A DNA stretch of 64,000 nt from Alitta virens (Eukaryota; Annelida; Polychaeta; Phyllodocida; Nereididae): contig OW028579.1 of the NCBI GenBank assembly GCA_932294295.1, forward strand, positions 3,753,370 through 3,817,369, in the 5' to 3' direction. A program made the position numbers and the translations under genes. Every line of letters begins with the position of its first letter. The first letter of the stretch is position 1. Of the stretch, positions 51,001-63,851 are shown piece after piece. The notes under the pieces were generated by a model that worked only from the letters and a program-made list of their open reading frames with translations, was not told where the DNA came from and ran no database searches.

Positions 51001-51539
51001 ATTTAAATTTTTTGTAAGAGGGGACAACTTAAAATAGTTGTAAACTCTGTTGTCTCCTGTTGTGATATATGATATTTCCTGTTGCAGTGTTTTGATTTCT
51101 ATGTATGTGTATTGTGTGAAAACTTATATCATGACAAAATCCTAAATCCTAAATTACAAGAACATTTAACTTTATTTTACCTGTGATAATCATTAGTGAC
51201 CAGTCCGTTGACTGGAGATTATTCTCACTGTAAGCCCCCAAAGGCAGATTAATGTTCCCTTCCGCTGGGCAACAGGCGAGTGTTGCCATATTAGCGAAGT
51301 TTTGCTGTGGTTCCCTTTGATGTGGCGAATTAGGACGTCAAGACGGAACGTTCTAATGAACGCCCTACCCTGGGGACGCCATGACAGTCTCTGCTCAAAT
51401 GTCAAGTGCTTATCTGACCCGCTTGAGACACTACTTCCTAACAGCATGCACATAAATGGCGGATTAGATCCAGCAGGAACTGCCCATGTAGCGTCATCTG
51501 GTCCCATTAGGATTACATCAGGTCGGATGACATAGTATA

Positions 51540-51640
51540 CAGCAGATTTTACAGACTTTGAAACTAAACTCCAGATGACGTCATGTGAGTCTAAGACTCC
51601 CATTGGCTGGGAGAGTGCCTTAGCCAATGGGAGTCCTGGA
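51540..51640. mobile_element. MITE-like family 2 (partial)
   Basis: TTTGAAACTAAACTCCAGAT, a TGACGTCA CRE palindrome at 51576-51583, and GACTCCCATTGGCTGG paired with AGCCAATGGGAGTC. The right arm is replaced by the start of the family 3 copy. Confidence 0.7.
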
Positions 51641-51835
51641 GTGACCACTTCCATACTATGACAAAATATATTTTTCTTTAATAACCTGTACAACACTAGG
51701 AAATTGGTCGAAGCACGGAATCCAAAAATATTCACTTCAAGGCTGTTCAGCCAATCAGATGTGGCGATTCATCAAAAGACGCACCTGCTGAACAACGCGA
51801 AGGCGTTGCAACCACCTTTTTTCGTACCACAAGTT
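51640..51835. mobile_element. MITE-like family 3 (copy 2)
   Basis: GACCACTTCCATACTATGAC, GGTCGAAGCACGGAATCC, CAGCCAATCAGATGTGGCGA and GAAGGCGTTGCAACCACCTT match 17945-18165 in order. Confidence 0.68.
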
Positions 51836-52119
51836 TTCTTAGTGCGATGTTAATCCAACAGGAATTTTCAAAGAGCATATTAACAATAAATTGTTATCAG
51901 TAATCAATTTGGAACCTGCAGCTATTACTCTCATATGGTATTTTTCTTTTATCTGCACCTTTTTTTTGGTGCAAATATACAGTCTATCAATAGCTCTTCG
52001 AAACTTATTTTATTGTTGTCTTATGTCGATTTTGAATGAAGATTATTCTATTCTATTCTAGGAAATACTCATGAAAAGTAGAATGACGAGTCATTTGCTT
52101 TTACAGTTAATTTCAGAGA

Positions 52120-52300
52120 CTTGGAAACTAAACTCCAGACAAGAGGGAGCTCCTCCGGAGGAAATCCTGTGAATCCACGACTCTCATTGGCTGAGGGACT
52201 GTTTTAACCAATGGGGGTCCTGCAATCGCATGACGTCCTCTGGAGTTTAGCTTCCAAGTCTATGAACTTTGTTTCCAAGTCTATGAGATTGGCTGTAATA
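52120..52300. mobile_element. MITE-like family 2 (copy)
   Basis: CTTGGAAACTAAACTCCAGA and CTCTGGAGTTTAGCTTCCAA are inverted arms. CGACTCTCATTGGCTGAGGG and ACCAATGGGGGTCC pair inside. Confidence 0.78.
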
Positions 52301-52307
52301 TTCTCTT

Positions 52308-52450
52308 TAAATCCCCCCCCCCCCCGGTGGCCTAGAACATTTTAATTAAAAAAATATTAAACAATTCAGCGGTCCCAGCAATACTCTTTAATTTGTCTAA
52401 CCCCCCCCCCCCCCCCCCCGTGCAAAACTACCCTGGATTCTCCGCCCCTG
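52308..52450. mobile_element. hAT-like element, truncated relative of 63689-63851
   Basis: It shares AGCGGTCCC, TTAATTTGTCTAACCCCC and a CTGGATTCTCCGCCCCTG right end with the copy at 63689. Long C runs sit inside both ends. Confidence 0.55.
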
Positions 52451-52937
52451 TCAATTATGGTATGTTTCAAATGGTAAATTTCGACGCTGGGGCGAGACTC
52501 TAAGGTCGTTTAATATAAATTCAATCATATATTTCATAAAATTAACTATCAATATTATCAAATCATGATGTCACACAATGGAGATATGAGCTATCAACCA
52601 ACCCATCAATGAGTAAATCAGTGAATCACTGAATATATTTATTGATACATTAATTTGTTAATGGCACTGGTCACCCCTCATCTCCTGCCAATATCTGAGT
52701 CTGCCAAGTGGCCGACGACTCCGAGTGCCACCCACATAAAACTGGCAGCCTTAAAAAGACATTTGTCCTGTTGTCCATTTCATTCTTGAACTTTTAAAAT
52801 ATGTTTAATACCGTATGTATTTTCGGCTGTGTTCGGAGGCATCAAATTTCACTTGATGTGACCAATAACATGTATGTTTTGCTATGTATCAATCTACTCC
52901 TAGGTTTTCAACAACACAGTGAAATTTTGAGATAGGA

Positions 52938-53170
52938 ATAAATACATGAATGAATGAATACATGAATTAATGAATGAATACATAAATGAATGAATACAGG
53001 AATGAATGAATTAACGAATGAATACATAAATACATGAATGAATGAATACATAAAAGAATGAATGAATGAATACATAAAATAATGGATGCATGAATGAATG
53101 AATACATCAATTAATGAATCAATGAATACATGAATGAATACATGAATGAATGAATGAATGAATGAATGTT
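52938..53170. repeat. GAAT-based microsatellite
   Basis: (GAAT)n with regular ACAT interruptions (GAATGAATACATGAATGAAT). The - strand frame encoding FIHSFIHVFIH is an artefact. Confidence 0.9.
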
Positions 53171-53807
53171 CTCTAAGGCTTCTGTATTGCAGTATGATTT
53201 GATTTGCACATTCACGTTTATGTCCATGGCTACTCAAACCTCATGAAGCACATAACAATATATTATTTCGCATATTGGTGATATATGTGTCCGTTTATGG
53301 GGTTTTATCTTTTTTATGGGCAATGTTTATGGTAGCTCCATAACGTCTTGCGTGTAAACCCACATTGTTGTCTGCGTTTTTTTGTGTTTATCCAACACAT
53401 TTTAGGCTTTTTTCTAGGTTCTTTGAATGGGTGCAGTGGGAGTTGAATTGTTTCAAATGCGGTTGAAATTCTTCGGAACAGATTCGCTGAGGTTGCGAAG
53501 TAAAATGATGTTCTTAAAGTTTAAACATTTTTTTTCTCATTGCCTGGTCTGTACATTTTTGTTAATCTTATATAAAAAAAATTGCCTTAATTTTCCACAA
53601 AGGTATTGCCAGTTGACATTAAGTATCCAAAATAAATATATAGTCTACACAATTTCACCTAATTATACAGCCATATAATTATATAAGTATCATTATTCAA
53701 TTCAATTCAATTCATGATTTGACATATCAAAGAAATTTCAGAAAAAATGTAGTAGGCCTACATCTTAGCATATAAGCAAACTTTCGTGGGGTTTTTTTTG
53801 TTTCAAT

Positions 53808-53905
53808 GCTACTGGGTCTGAAACTTAGTCAGCTTATGTGACTAGCTGCCAGAGGCAGAAGTAATGATGAGATAAGGCTGCTTGGAGTCCGCACCATGTA
53901 ACATA
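53808..53905 (-). mobile_element. SINE-B fragment (type-2)
   Basis: CTACTGGGTCTGAAACTTAG, AGCTGCCAGAGGCAGAAGTA and GGAGTCCGCACCATGTAACA. Confidence 0.68.
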
Positions 53906-54555
53906 TTTAATACTTTTCTCCAGAAATTGGCATGCGGCTGTGTAAATATATTAGGCTGAAATTGTATGGACTGTATCTTATTTTTTGGCACTTTATGCCT
54001 TAATTATAAGGTGTTTAACTGTTGAATTTACAGCTAAATATTGTTATAAAATTGTAAATTAAAAATTGTTTGGCTAATATCACATTTTTTGAACGCAAGG
54101 AATTCGTTTTACTGAGCTTTTTTATTTTATTAACCTCGCTGTTAGGACCACCCTCGCTATTTAGTCCATTTCTACTTTTTGGCCTATACATATGTACTGG
54201 GATCCATTATAAATTACCACTTGTTTTTGTGGAATTTTTTTCTCCATAAATGGCATGGAGTAGCGCAAAATTAACAGAAATGTCAGCAACAAGCCAAAGC
54301 CCAACTTTCTAGCTGATAAAAACAGTTCTGGGAACCTAATAACAAACATTTTGCTGTCTTCAACATTGTAATTTCTGCTGCTTCTCTGTGACCACAGCAA
54401 ATGGTCATAATGATGAAAAAATTGCTAAATATTATCATTGCATGTATAGAAAACTTGTTAATTTGTACTGAGAGGGGTTTTTATGAGTTAGAAATTTGGG
54501 CTTGACCTTTTGGTAACATATATGTCTTCTTTGTGCTTCTCCTTGACATTTATGT

Positions 54556-54744
54556 GATGGTGGTGGTGGTGGATCAGGGCTTTACGTCCTGTATTTCTGC
54601 ACCTGATGGGCTAATTAGGACAGGTAGGGACAATGGCAATGAGACGAAGGATGACACAGCCATCCAACATAGGCTCGACCGGGAATCGAACCCGGGACCC
54701 TGCGGTTGGAAGCCCAGCGAGCTACCGCTGAGCTAGGCCCACCG
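54556..54744 (-). mobile_element. SINE-A copy
   Basis: A complete - strand copy with a TGG-repeat tail. The 12-base exact target duplication TGACATTTATGT lies at 54544-54555 and 54745-54756. Confidence 0.92.
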
Positions 54745-57689
54745 TGACATTTATGTAAAAATAAGACAAAAATACAATTGGTTATTTGAATTATAACAAT
54801 GCAATGCTTCCTTGTAAAAATAAATAAATAAATAACATTGTACTACTGCTTATGGAAATAGGCTTTTTCAAATAGCATGGTAAATCTGTCCAGGAGAGCA
54901 TGTTGGATAGGCCATGCATTATTATGAGAATAAGAAGTGGATAGGAAAGATTTAGTTACTCAGTAAACATTGTGCAATTGCTTTCCAATTGTAATTTTGC
55001 CTCTTCTTGTTTAATTTTAATGTTTATTTGGAGAACACAAGCTCTTAATTCAAATTGTTCATTGCTTTTATTGGTTAAAAAGGAACCTCAGGCAATTACA
55101 GTTGATGAATTTCTTTGATAAAACACTGCTAAAGAAATTCTTTAGAAAATTGGGAACTTCTGGGAGATGTTGGTCCTTTGATTGTTCATTGAATTATTGA
55201 GAATATTGTGAAAAAATATTGAAAATATCCAAATAAATTCTTATTTAAAATGTACTATTAAGGTATTTGAGCTATAAGTGCTCAATATGTAATTTGATAT
55301 ATATAACTTAATAATATATGATAATATAGGCCCTAATTCAATAATTTTAATATTGGTACATTATTAAACATATAGGCCCTACTTAAAAATAAAAAATAAT
55401 AATAATTGCTGATTTTAATAACATAGGCCCTCTTTCAATTTTAATATTGGCCCACTGTATAAAATAATAAAAAACTGCAGATTTTTGTTGGATTATAGAT
55501 AGATTCATATCGTTGAATATATAATAGACTATCAATAGATTATATAAGTGTTGCTTAATCCTTAAGTTGCATTGTTTTGGAATGCACTTAACCAAGAATT
55601 AAATTACATGAAAACTTAAGTTTATTAAGGCGCCTCAGACTTGAAAACTCCAGATTATAAACGAAAAACGTTTATTATAGATTTAAATTATCATGATACG
55701 TTTGGGAAATTCTGAGGTAGGTGACTTTGAAATTTGATTTAATTGAATATATTATTATTATATACGTTTGTTTACTGGTGAATTTATTTGGAATTGAAGT
55801 TTATTATCGCTATAATTCTTACGATTTTCTTGGGTGAAAATGTAACGTCCCAAATTAAAATTTTATGAATTCAGGATTGTTTAATTTCTAACATTTGCAA
55901 AATATATCATATCATTTCCTGCGATATTAATTTTACTTTGATCTTAATATTTTTTTTTGCCTTCCAGTTACTTTAAATTTTAATGCATCAACCTATTTGT
56001 AAACTAATATATTATTACGTAGGTCTTCATAAGGTTATGACTTAAGCATATTTTAATCTACAAATTAAAATACAGTTTCAATCACAGTTGCACTTCATGT
56101 CATGGCTCTAGTGCTTTAATGTGTGTCATTCCATTAGAATAAGAACTAAAAATATGAAAAATGCATATTAAATATGAAATGGATATGATTGCATTCCTTC
56201 ATATGGTGCAACTTCTTAGATCTCTGAAACATCTGTGAAATTGTTGTGTGTAAAGATTTTTTTCCTTACCTCTAGATTTTCTCAATGATTTCTGTGTGCA
56301 CAGCATTTCCTGTATATTTCTTAACTCAAAAACTAGATCCTTTGTGTAGATACACACAGACAGTGTTATCCATCAGCCAACACTCTCTCGATTCTCATAG
56401 AAAATGCTTTTGTAGGAACAACAAAAAGCAAGCTAAAAGTACCCTAGGGGTGTGCTATGATGTCACAGGCACAAGACAATTCTAGATGAACCAACTTGTT
56501 ACTTCTGATAGAATAAAAGAAGGTAACGAAATACGAAAATGTCTTTGGAATGAGTTAGCGCATCAGTTGTGATGAACTCGCATCATTATTGGAGAATGGA
56601 CAAATATATATATGTTTTTTCTTCCTTTTTTTAAGTGTAGGATATAATTTCTCATTTGTTGAATAGTTATGTTTAATTAAATCGCTTTCTGAGAAATATT
56701 TTAATTGTATATTTTATCAGACCACATGCTTCTCAGCACTTAGGCCTATCTATTTGAAATTTGTAATGAATTTAAATAAAGTAAAATAAATATAAAATAA
56801 ATTGTAGTGCCACATCACCATTAAATTATCTTATCTGCGAGGTAGTCTTAATAGTAAGGTAGAATACAATAAATAATATATATAAAAAAATCCATTTGCA
56901 CCGTACAGTAGATGCAATATCGCTCAGCCCAAGATTCACTAATTTTAATTTCATTTTCACCTTTTTGCACTAGTCCATTAGCTAATTAATAAACCTAGCT
57001 AATAAGATTCAGTTTAGGGCAATTTATCACATTTGCAAGACAAACTAAACACTTTGTTAAACACATTATACTAAACACATCGCTGTGCCTGCATTTGTGC
57101 ATTTGCAATTAGCATTTTGCACTTAGTACACATGCATTCAAAGCTACACATAAGACGAGAACTCGTCCTATACTTAGCATATGCACATGCATGTCTCAAT
57201 GGCAGTACACATAAAACCTATCTGAATAAGTTTATTGCTATACCTCCCTTTTTTACCTTGAAGGAGTATAATGTTTGTTAGATGATACTATTGGCCGAAA
57301 TCAAGGCTTTTTTTTCTATGCGTCAATTGTAATCATGCATATAAGAAAAGCTCTGTGACAATGCAAAGAGCATAGCAACAGCCTGCTCACACAAAACCTT
57401 ACAATTTTTTTTATTTGCTGTTGATTTGCCTCATCAAATATGTATCCTACTAATGGTATAACAGCAATAGAATTATAATATGAAATAATATCATCTTCAT
57501 TTGTTTAGTGATATGAAGCGATATGCATAGTATGCAATTTCTGGCAGCTCTATAATAAATATGTGTACATGCCTATATGAAGGGTAATGATTTGCTTAAT
57601 AATAGTCATTTATTTCCCATTTAATTGTATCATATGTAATATAATATATATCACAAGACATGTAACTGGTATTTATTTTTTATTATTTA

Positions 57690-57880
57690 AGGTGGGTGGG
57701 AGGAATAGGGTTTCTGTATTTCGACACCTGTTGGGTTAATAAGAGCAGGCAGGGACTAGGGCAATGAGATGAAGGATGAAACAGCCATCCAACATAGGCT
57801 CGACCGGGAATTGAACCTTAGACCCCGTGGTTGGAAGCCCAGTGCACTACCACTGAGCTAGGCCCCCACCCAGGTCAAAA
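57690..57880 (-). mobile_element. SINE-A copy (diverged)
   Basis: GGGTTTCTGTATTTCGACAC, GGGCAATGAGATGAAGGATG, GGCTCGACCGGGAATTGAAC and CTACCACTGAGCTAGGCCCC. No clear target duplication was found, so it is probably older. Confidence 0.82.
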
Positions 57881-59216
57881 CGAGTTAGCTCACAATAATT
57901 TAATGTGAAGTCCATAAAAGAAAATATGAACCATTCTCTTGCTAAAATAAATGTTGCTTTAGTCCTGTGGCCTTGAAACAGGAAAGCTAAGAATACGCAT
58001 AGATGCAGGTGTTTCCCCAACGGATATTTCTAACGAGTTCCAGCACAAAATATGATGAAGATGTGCTGTGTTTGTTTTTCATTGAAGAAACTTAATTTAA
58101 TAGCGTCATCAATAGATAAGCTATCATACATCATGTGAATTTAAGTATATAATTGGCCTGGGGGTGGGTAAATTAATAGTGTTGTACATTTCTTAGCGAT
58201 ATGACTACCATTTGCATTTTAGCAATGGAGTTACAATACAAGACTAGTGTCTGTGGCGATTTTTCTTTGGTGCATATCTGTTTTATCAAGAACGTGACTG
58301 GCAGATAAACAAATTTCCTAGACAAAAATGATCCCATGGATGTCTATTTTGGAACTTATTTGAATTGAGGGATCTACTCTCTCCCATGTGCTAAGTTTAG
58401 GAACCAAATGAAATATATCAATAATTCATAAATGTTCCCATGGGGGTCTAGGGTATGTAATTATTGCACGAAAAGCCTGCAATATCAAATATGCACTAGG
58501 CCTATTTTATTCATCTGCCAAGAGGAACTATTTCTTTTGTCTCTTCCGCAAAGCCAGCAACCTCTTGGCTACGTATGAAAGCTTTATAGCGTAGTAATAC
58601 GATGCGGATGAATATGCAAGCGAACAATGGCCTAAGGCCAACAATTGGTCGTGATAAGGAACTACTTTTTTTCCTCCTGTCAAGCGGCCAACTGTGTTGC
58701 AATTTTTTCACCCTAAATCAACAAAAGGGACCATTCTTAGATGCAAAGTCCTGCCCCAGTGAAAACAGATACTGGAGTCTCCATTATACAGTATGTATAA
58801 AGCTGGCACAGGTCTCCAAGACATCTCCTGACAAATGACTTTTCTTCCAATTGCCGCCCGGAGACCCACAGCTGGAACTAAATCCACAAAAAGCAATTGC
58901 TAGACTTAACAACTGTTCAGTGGCTGGTGGGCCAATATAATGCATTTAATAGAATTTTTGCCTGAATATTGCAAAATATAGAATTTGGATGTTGTACTTC
59001 ATAGGATATACTTTATGTAATTGTTTATTCGGTCAGTTAGTCAGTCGGTCGGTAGGTCGGTAAGATGAACAAATGTGGCATAATTGTTAAGGCGTTACGC
59101 ATGTCATCTGCAATGTAATGGGTTTGAATGTTGATATTGGTTAGTATATACATTTTTTTTACTAGTTGCAAATTGCAATGAACGTAAGAATCGAACACTG
59201 TTACTTACGTCTCATC

Positions 59217-59440
59217 GGTATTGGGTCTGAAGCTTAGTTATATGACCAGCTGCCAAAGGCAGATATAATGATGAGATGATAAGGCTTGGAGTCCACACCA
59301 TGTTACACATTTACCCCCGTTTGGGGTCTTTTACTTGCCTCAGCATAGATACACAGTACAAGGCACCTCCAATTTAGCATCTCATGCGATCAACATCCAG
59401 CTGAGATGTAGCTCACGAAGAGTACCAAGGCCTGGGATCG
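59217..59440 (-). mobile_element. SINE-B copy (type-2)
   Basis: TATTGGGTCTGAAGCTTAGT, GCTGCCAAAGGCAGATATAA, GGAGTCCACACCATGTTACA, CAACATCCAGCTGAGATGTA and CTGGGATCGAACTG. Confidence 0.78.
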
Positions 59441-60582
59441 AACTGTCTCACCCTAGCATCACAACAAGTTAATAATTGTCCGCCATCACAGCTGCAGTTA
59501 GGTTTCGCTTGGTAGTTAGGTTTTGCTGTAGTTAGGTTTGGCTTGTGGGTCCTTTATGAGGGTGAATTATAACAATTATTAACACTAATCTCAGCTTAGC
59601 TGGCGCCATAGTAGACTCAACCATGAAGTGACCATTACCCCATCACCTCTGGCCATTTAGTCCCTTAAGAAGCTCTTCATGTTTATTCAGGTGGGTGATC
59701 TGTGGGTGGCCCGAGTGCTAAAGTATGTCCAAGGTACTAAGGAGACAACTGTTCTTTAGAAACTTCAGGATAAGGAAAATATAGAGATGGATGGGGGGGG
59801 AGAAAGTTAGAGATAGATAGACAGACGAACGGACAGACAAATATGCCATAGAAAATGTGAGGGCAAGGCAAGTATGAAGGAGATGGCGTGTGGTGTGGTT
59901 AGATGTAAAAGACAGATAGATAGACAGTGCAGCAGATAGACAACGTTAGAACTGAACTGATTTTATTTTCACATTGACAACACAGTTATAGTTCCAAAAC
60001 ATTTACACAAACACATTATAATTTCATATATGACTGGAAAATAAAACAAACCTGATCACTTTAATTACATTTTCGGGGGACAGTCACATTCATTCAAGTT
60101 AAAGTATGAGAATTTATGTAAGTTATGATGTGCCAATGTTGGGGAGATCCCGGCAGCAGAAGTGCTGAAGTTGGGACCACCCCTGGTGATAATGCAGAGA
60201 GGATATTGAGAGGGTGGCATGACAGAAGCTAATTCATATTGTACATATAACTTATAAAATACCGTTGCGCTCAAGGCCAGGATGGATTGGCAAACCTAAT
60301 TTTCCACCCCGTGGGGTGGACGGGCAGACCTACCATCCACCTTAAGCTCAGGCTAAGAATCCGGCTTGTACCACTGAAGAGTACATCATTTTATGTTATG
60401 AATGTATGCATGAAAAACCATTAGTTTCACTGCATGGTGCTTTATATGAAAACATCGGGTAGAACTTTAATTTCCTAATAAAGGAGAAAAGAGTTTTGTC
60501 ATATGTCTTGAATTAAAAAAAGGCAAGGAGTTCCATATTTCACCTACTTTGTAAATGAGACATTGTTTCCCTACTTTAAGTC

Positions 60583-60771
60583 AGGTGGGGGCCTAGCTCA
60601 ATGGTAGCGCGCTGGGCTTCCAACCACTGGGTCTCGGGTTCGATTCCCGGTCGAGCTTATGTTGGATGGCTGTTTCATCCTTTGTCTCATTGCCATGGTC
60701 CCTGATTGTCCTAATTAGCCCATCAGGTGCATAAATACAGGACGTAAAGCCCTAATCCACCACCACCACCA
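60583..60771 (+). mobile_element. SINE-A copy (cleanest example)
   Basis: Head GGGGGCCTAGCTCAATGGTA, box B GGGTTCGATTCCCGG, body GTTGGATGGCTGTTTCATCC, CATTGCCATGGTCCCTGATT and CAGGACGTAAAGCCCTAATC, and a (CCA)n tail. The exact 14-base target duplication CCCTACTTTAAGTC lies at 60569-60582 and 60772-60785. The anticodon-like loop reads CTTCCAA, as in tRNA-Gly(UCC), but the stem pairs poorly. Confidence 0.94.
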
Positions 60772-61934
60772 CCCTACTTTAAGTCTTGACACAGGGACAT
60801 GCATATCATGGTTTTGTCTTGGGTTCACATTAGAATGAGGATTTCTTAGTGAGAATCGGCCAGCATGGTAATTGTGTAATTAATCTTTTTTATATCGATA
60901 GTATAGTGTTGAGCAACATAACTTATAAATATCATCCATTTTTATCAGGTTGTACTTTATGAAGAGCGGATTAGTGGGAGTAAGAAATACAGCGACGAGA
61001 CTTTTTTGCAAGGCAAGAACTATTCATATCACATTGGTCTACACTACCCCACACTGATATGGAATAAGTAATGAGATAGAGTTAGGGTAGTATATAGCTG
61101 GAGAAGAATGTACTTAGCAGACTCTGGTTTCCATGAGAGTGATTGTATGAACCACATTTTAGTCCCTGTCCAAATGCACAATGTTTAGCTATTTATAGAT
61201 CTAATGCCTGCAACCCTGGTTATGTCAGTCAATTTTGATAAAGGAGAACAACTTTCATATCTCATATTTGAAATTATGAGCAAGCTGGAAATTGCATTTT
61301 AACTTACATCATATTCTTAAAAGAAAGCATTATAACATACTTCATATTATTTTAACAATTATTTCATTATTGTCTATTCGTTCACCGTCAATTGAAATAG
61401 AAAATATTTTGTTGATACAATTTAGAAAATTTCAAGTATACATTAGCACAGTTGGTCATACCATTAACTATTTTATTTATTTTAAAATTCTAAATCCTTT
61501 TCCCTATTTCTGGCATACAACACAGAGTATATGATGAGCGATTCTAAATTCATATGCATTAATTTCCAACAATTTTGTGGATCTTTCAAAAGAATTCATG
61601 GCAATATTCCAAAGCCTTCGTAAAGAAAGTTTTAAATGCTTTCAAATTGTGCCATCGTACCCACAAAGCAATTAAATTAATTGTAGTTGGTTTGTAGTAC
61701 CATTTTATTGCTGTGTTGTTGCTTGTTGTAATTTCTCACAAAGAGACAGATTTCTTGACAGGACAACAGGATCCAATGAAATAATTTGATTCATAATGGC
61801 AGCTGGGTGGCCCAGTGTCTAAAGCATCGATGTAAATGGGTGTGGGTTATGTGTTAATTTACACCCTTGGCAGGCCTGTTCAAGCATGAGTCTTTCTCAT
61901 CTCCCTGAGGAGTACACTCCCAATGTGTAGCCAT

Positions 61935-62228
61935 TACGGCACTCTTAGCACCCTTGGCACTCTTAGCGCTCTTGGCACTCTTAGCATTCTTTGCACCCTT
62001 AGCACTCTTGGCACTCTCAGCACTCTTGGCATTCTTTGCACCCTTGGCACTCTCGGCACTCTCAGCACTCTCAGCACTCTTAGCGCTCTTGGCACTCTTA
62101 GCATTCTTTGCACCCTTAGCACTCTTGGCACTCTCGGCACTCCTAACACTCTTTGCACTCTAGGCACTCTTGGCACCCTTAGCACTCTTGGCACCCTTAG
62201 CACTCTTGGCACTCCTAGCACTCTTAGG
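61935..62228. repeat. 9-bp minisatellite
   Basis: About 32 units of GGCACTCTT and variants (AGCACTCTT, GCACCCTTA, GCATTCTTT). The unit is a multiple of three and lacks stops, so frames stay open on both strands. The LSTLGTLG and RVPRVLRV peptides are artefacts. Confidence 0.92.
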
Positions 62229-62254
62229 GTGAAAGCGCTCTACATTTACCATCA

Positions 62255-62385
62255 CTGCACGTAGCCAGGTGGTTCAAAGAGGATCTGATAAGCTCATCCA
62301 TGCCCTAGTTGAGTTTGAACCCAGGAACTTGTGCTACACTACCAGTCCACTGTCTTACCACTAGACCATGGTAACCACGTGATAT
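62255..62385 (-). mobile_element. tRNA-derived SINE-like head (third type, inverted)
   Basis: On the - strand: GGTCTAGTGGTAAGACAGTG and CCTGGGTTCAAACTC (box B relative). It differs from SINE-A and SINE-B bodies. A related tail, GGCCTGTTCAAGC plus GGAGnACAC, occurs at about 61875-61925 and 63905-63955. Confidence 0.4.
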
Positions 62386-63169
62386 AGTGCTCTTCATGAA
62401 CTATATCTTCAGGTTCTTTTTTAATTGTTAGCTCAATATGGTCTTATGTTGGATTGTTCAAGGGTCCATAAATCTTACTTTGCATATTGCAGTACAGATA
62501 AACCTATAGATACCCCCCACGGCCCAATAATGCCCCAGTGAACACATACACCTATTTAATGATAATTCTATTATCTTGCATGCTATGAATTATTTACAAA
62601 GTAGGACCCTACAAATATGAGTGCTCACGCTTGGCAAATTCTTTACTTTGAATCAAACCCAAGTACAAAATTACGAAAATAGGCAAGGAAGCTGTTACTA
62701 ATATTTGCCATTGATTTATAGGCTTTTAATTTAAGATCTTTTAATTCGAATCCCCCCTGTTTGAGGAGTAAAGAATGCTGGAGCTGAAACTGATACTTAA
62801 TCCAATTTTTTCTTGCTGAGTAAGACGTTTCAGATTTTGCCAGATCCCACACAAAAGATAAAAGCCAATGTGTATTTCACACAAGTATAGGTTCCCATGG
62901 AATTGTCAATATAACTTCACAGATATCTACCTTCCTCTAAAAGGGCATAAATTTGACCAGGCACCATGCAGAGATGTTGCTGGGGTTATTAAAGATTCTT
63001 AAGTTTCTGCTCCAATCGGCATTAGAACTTTTGGAGAAGTAAAAGAAAATACTTAAAGAAGATTAGACGAAACAGGAGAAATATAAGAAATAGATGCTGT
63101 TTCACAAGAAGTAGGTTATTTAATGTAATATCAGTAAGTTTGAGATAGAATGGAGTACTCTGTCTTTCC

Positions 63170-63353
63170 TGGGCGGAGGACTAGCTCAGAAGTAGCGCTC
63201 TGGGCTTCCAACCGCTGGGACCCGGGTTCGATTCCCGGTCGAGCCTAAGTTGGATGGCTGTTTCATCCTTCGTCTCATTGCCATGGTCTCTGCCTGTCCT
63301 AATTAGCCCAATTGGTGCAAAAATACAGGACGTAAAGCCCTAAACACCCACCC
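63170..63353 (+). mobile_element. SINE-A copy
   Basis: A full head and body with GGGTTCGATTCCCGG and CAGGACGTAAAGCCCTAAAC, and a CACC tail. The exact 13-base target duplication ACTCTGTCTTTCC lies at 63157-63169 and 63354-63366. Confidence 0.93.
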
Positions 63354-63688
63354 ACTCTGTCTTTCCAATGAAAAACCTACAGATGGAACCATCATACCCA
63401 TGCACCTGTAAGGACAGTATGTGCTATAAAGAAATTATTATCAGAAGTTGCTAATAAATCAAGTTGATTCACATGGAAAACTGCTAATGTATGTTTTCAT
63501 GTGTATGAGAAATTTAGAATAAATTTGAATACAATTGTCATGTGCAAGAATTGTTGTTCTCAATGACTTGATATGGTTTAATTTTAACTGGTTCAAAGTC
63601 AACTGGTGTAACCAACAGCCAGAGCCTAAGCTAACAGCCAGAGGCTAACATAATGATGAGATAAGACTAAGGACTGTATCCCATACTG

Positions 63689-63851
63689 CAGTGGCGGATT
63701 CAGAGGGGGGGGGGGTTGGGTGTTGCAATCCCCTCTTTAGCCTTGTACATTTTTATCAAAAATATATTAAAATCAGCGGTCCCGTGATGATTTTTAATTA
63801 GTCAAACCCCCCCCCCCCCCACCCCTGGCAAAATGTCTGGATCCGCCCCTG
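63689..63851. mobile_element. hAT-like MITE with CAGTGGCGGAT ends
   Basis: CAGTGGCGGATTCAG at the left is an approximate inverse of CTGGATCCGCCCCTG at the right. A G run follows the left end and a C run precedes the right end, with about 160 bp in total. Such ends are typical of hAT non-autonomous elements. The 8-bp target duplication is not obvious. Confidence 0.65.

Noticed and set aside
51193..51735. 180-codon open frame on the - strand
   Set aside because: Overlaps MITE family 2 and 3 copies; no recognisable domain.
52908..53237. FIHSFIHVFIH-repeat frame on the - strand
   Set aside because: Translation of a GAAT/ACAT microsatellite.
60583..60660. tRNA gene
   Set aside because: Boxes A and B are good, but the anticodon stem pairs poorly and the sequence is the head of a SINE with a body, tail and target duplication. 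The same holds for the other SINE-A and SINE-B heads.
61923..62264. Leu/Thr/Gly repeat frames on both strands
   Set aside because: Produced by a 9-bp minisatellite lacking stops.
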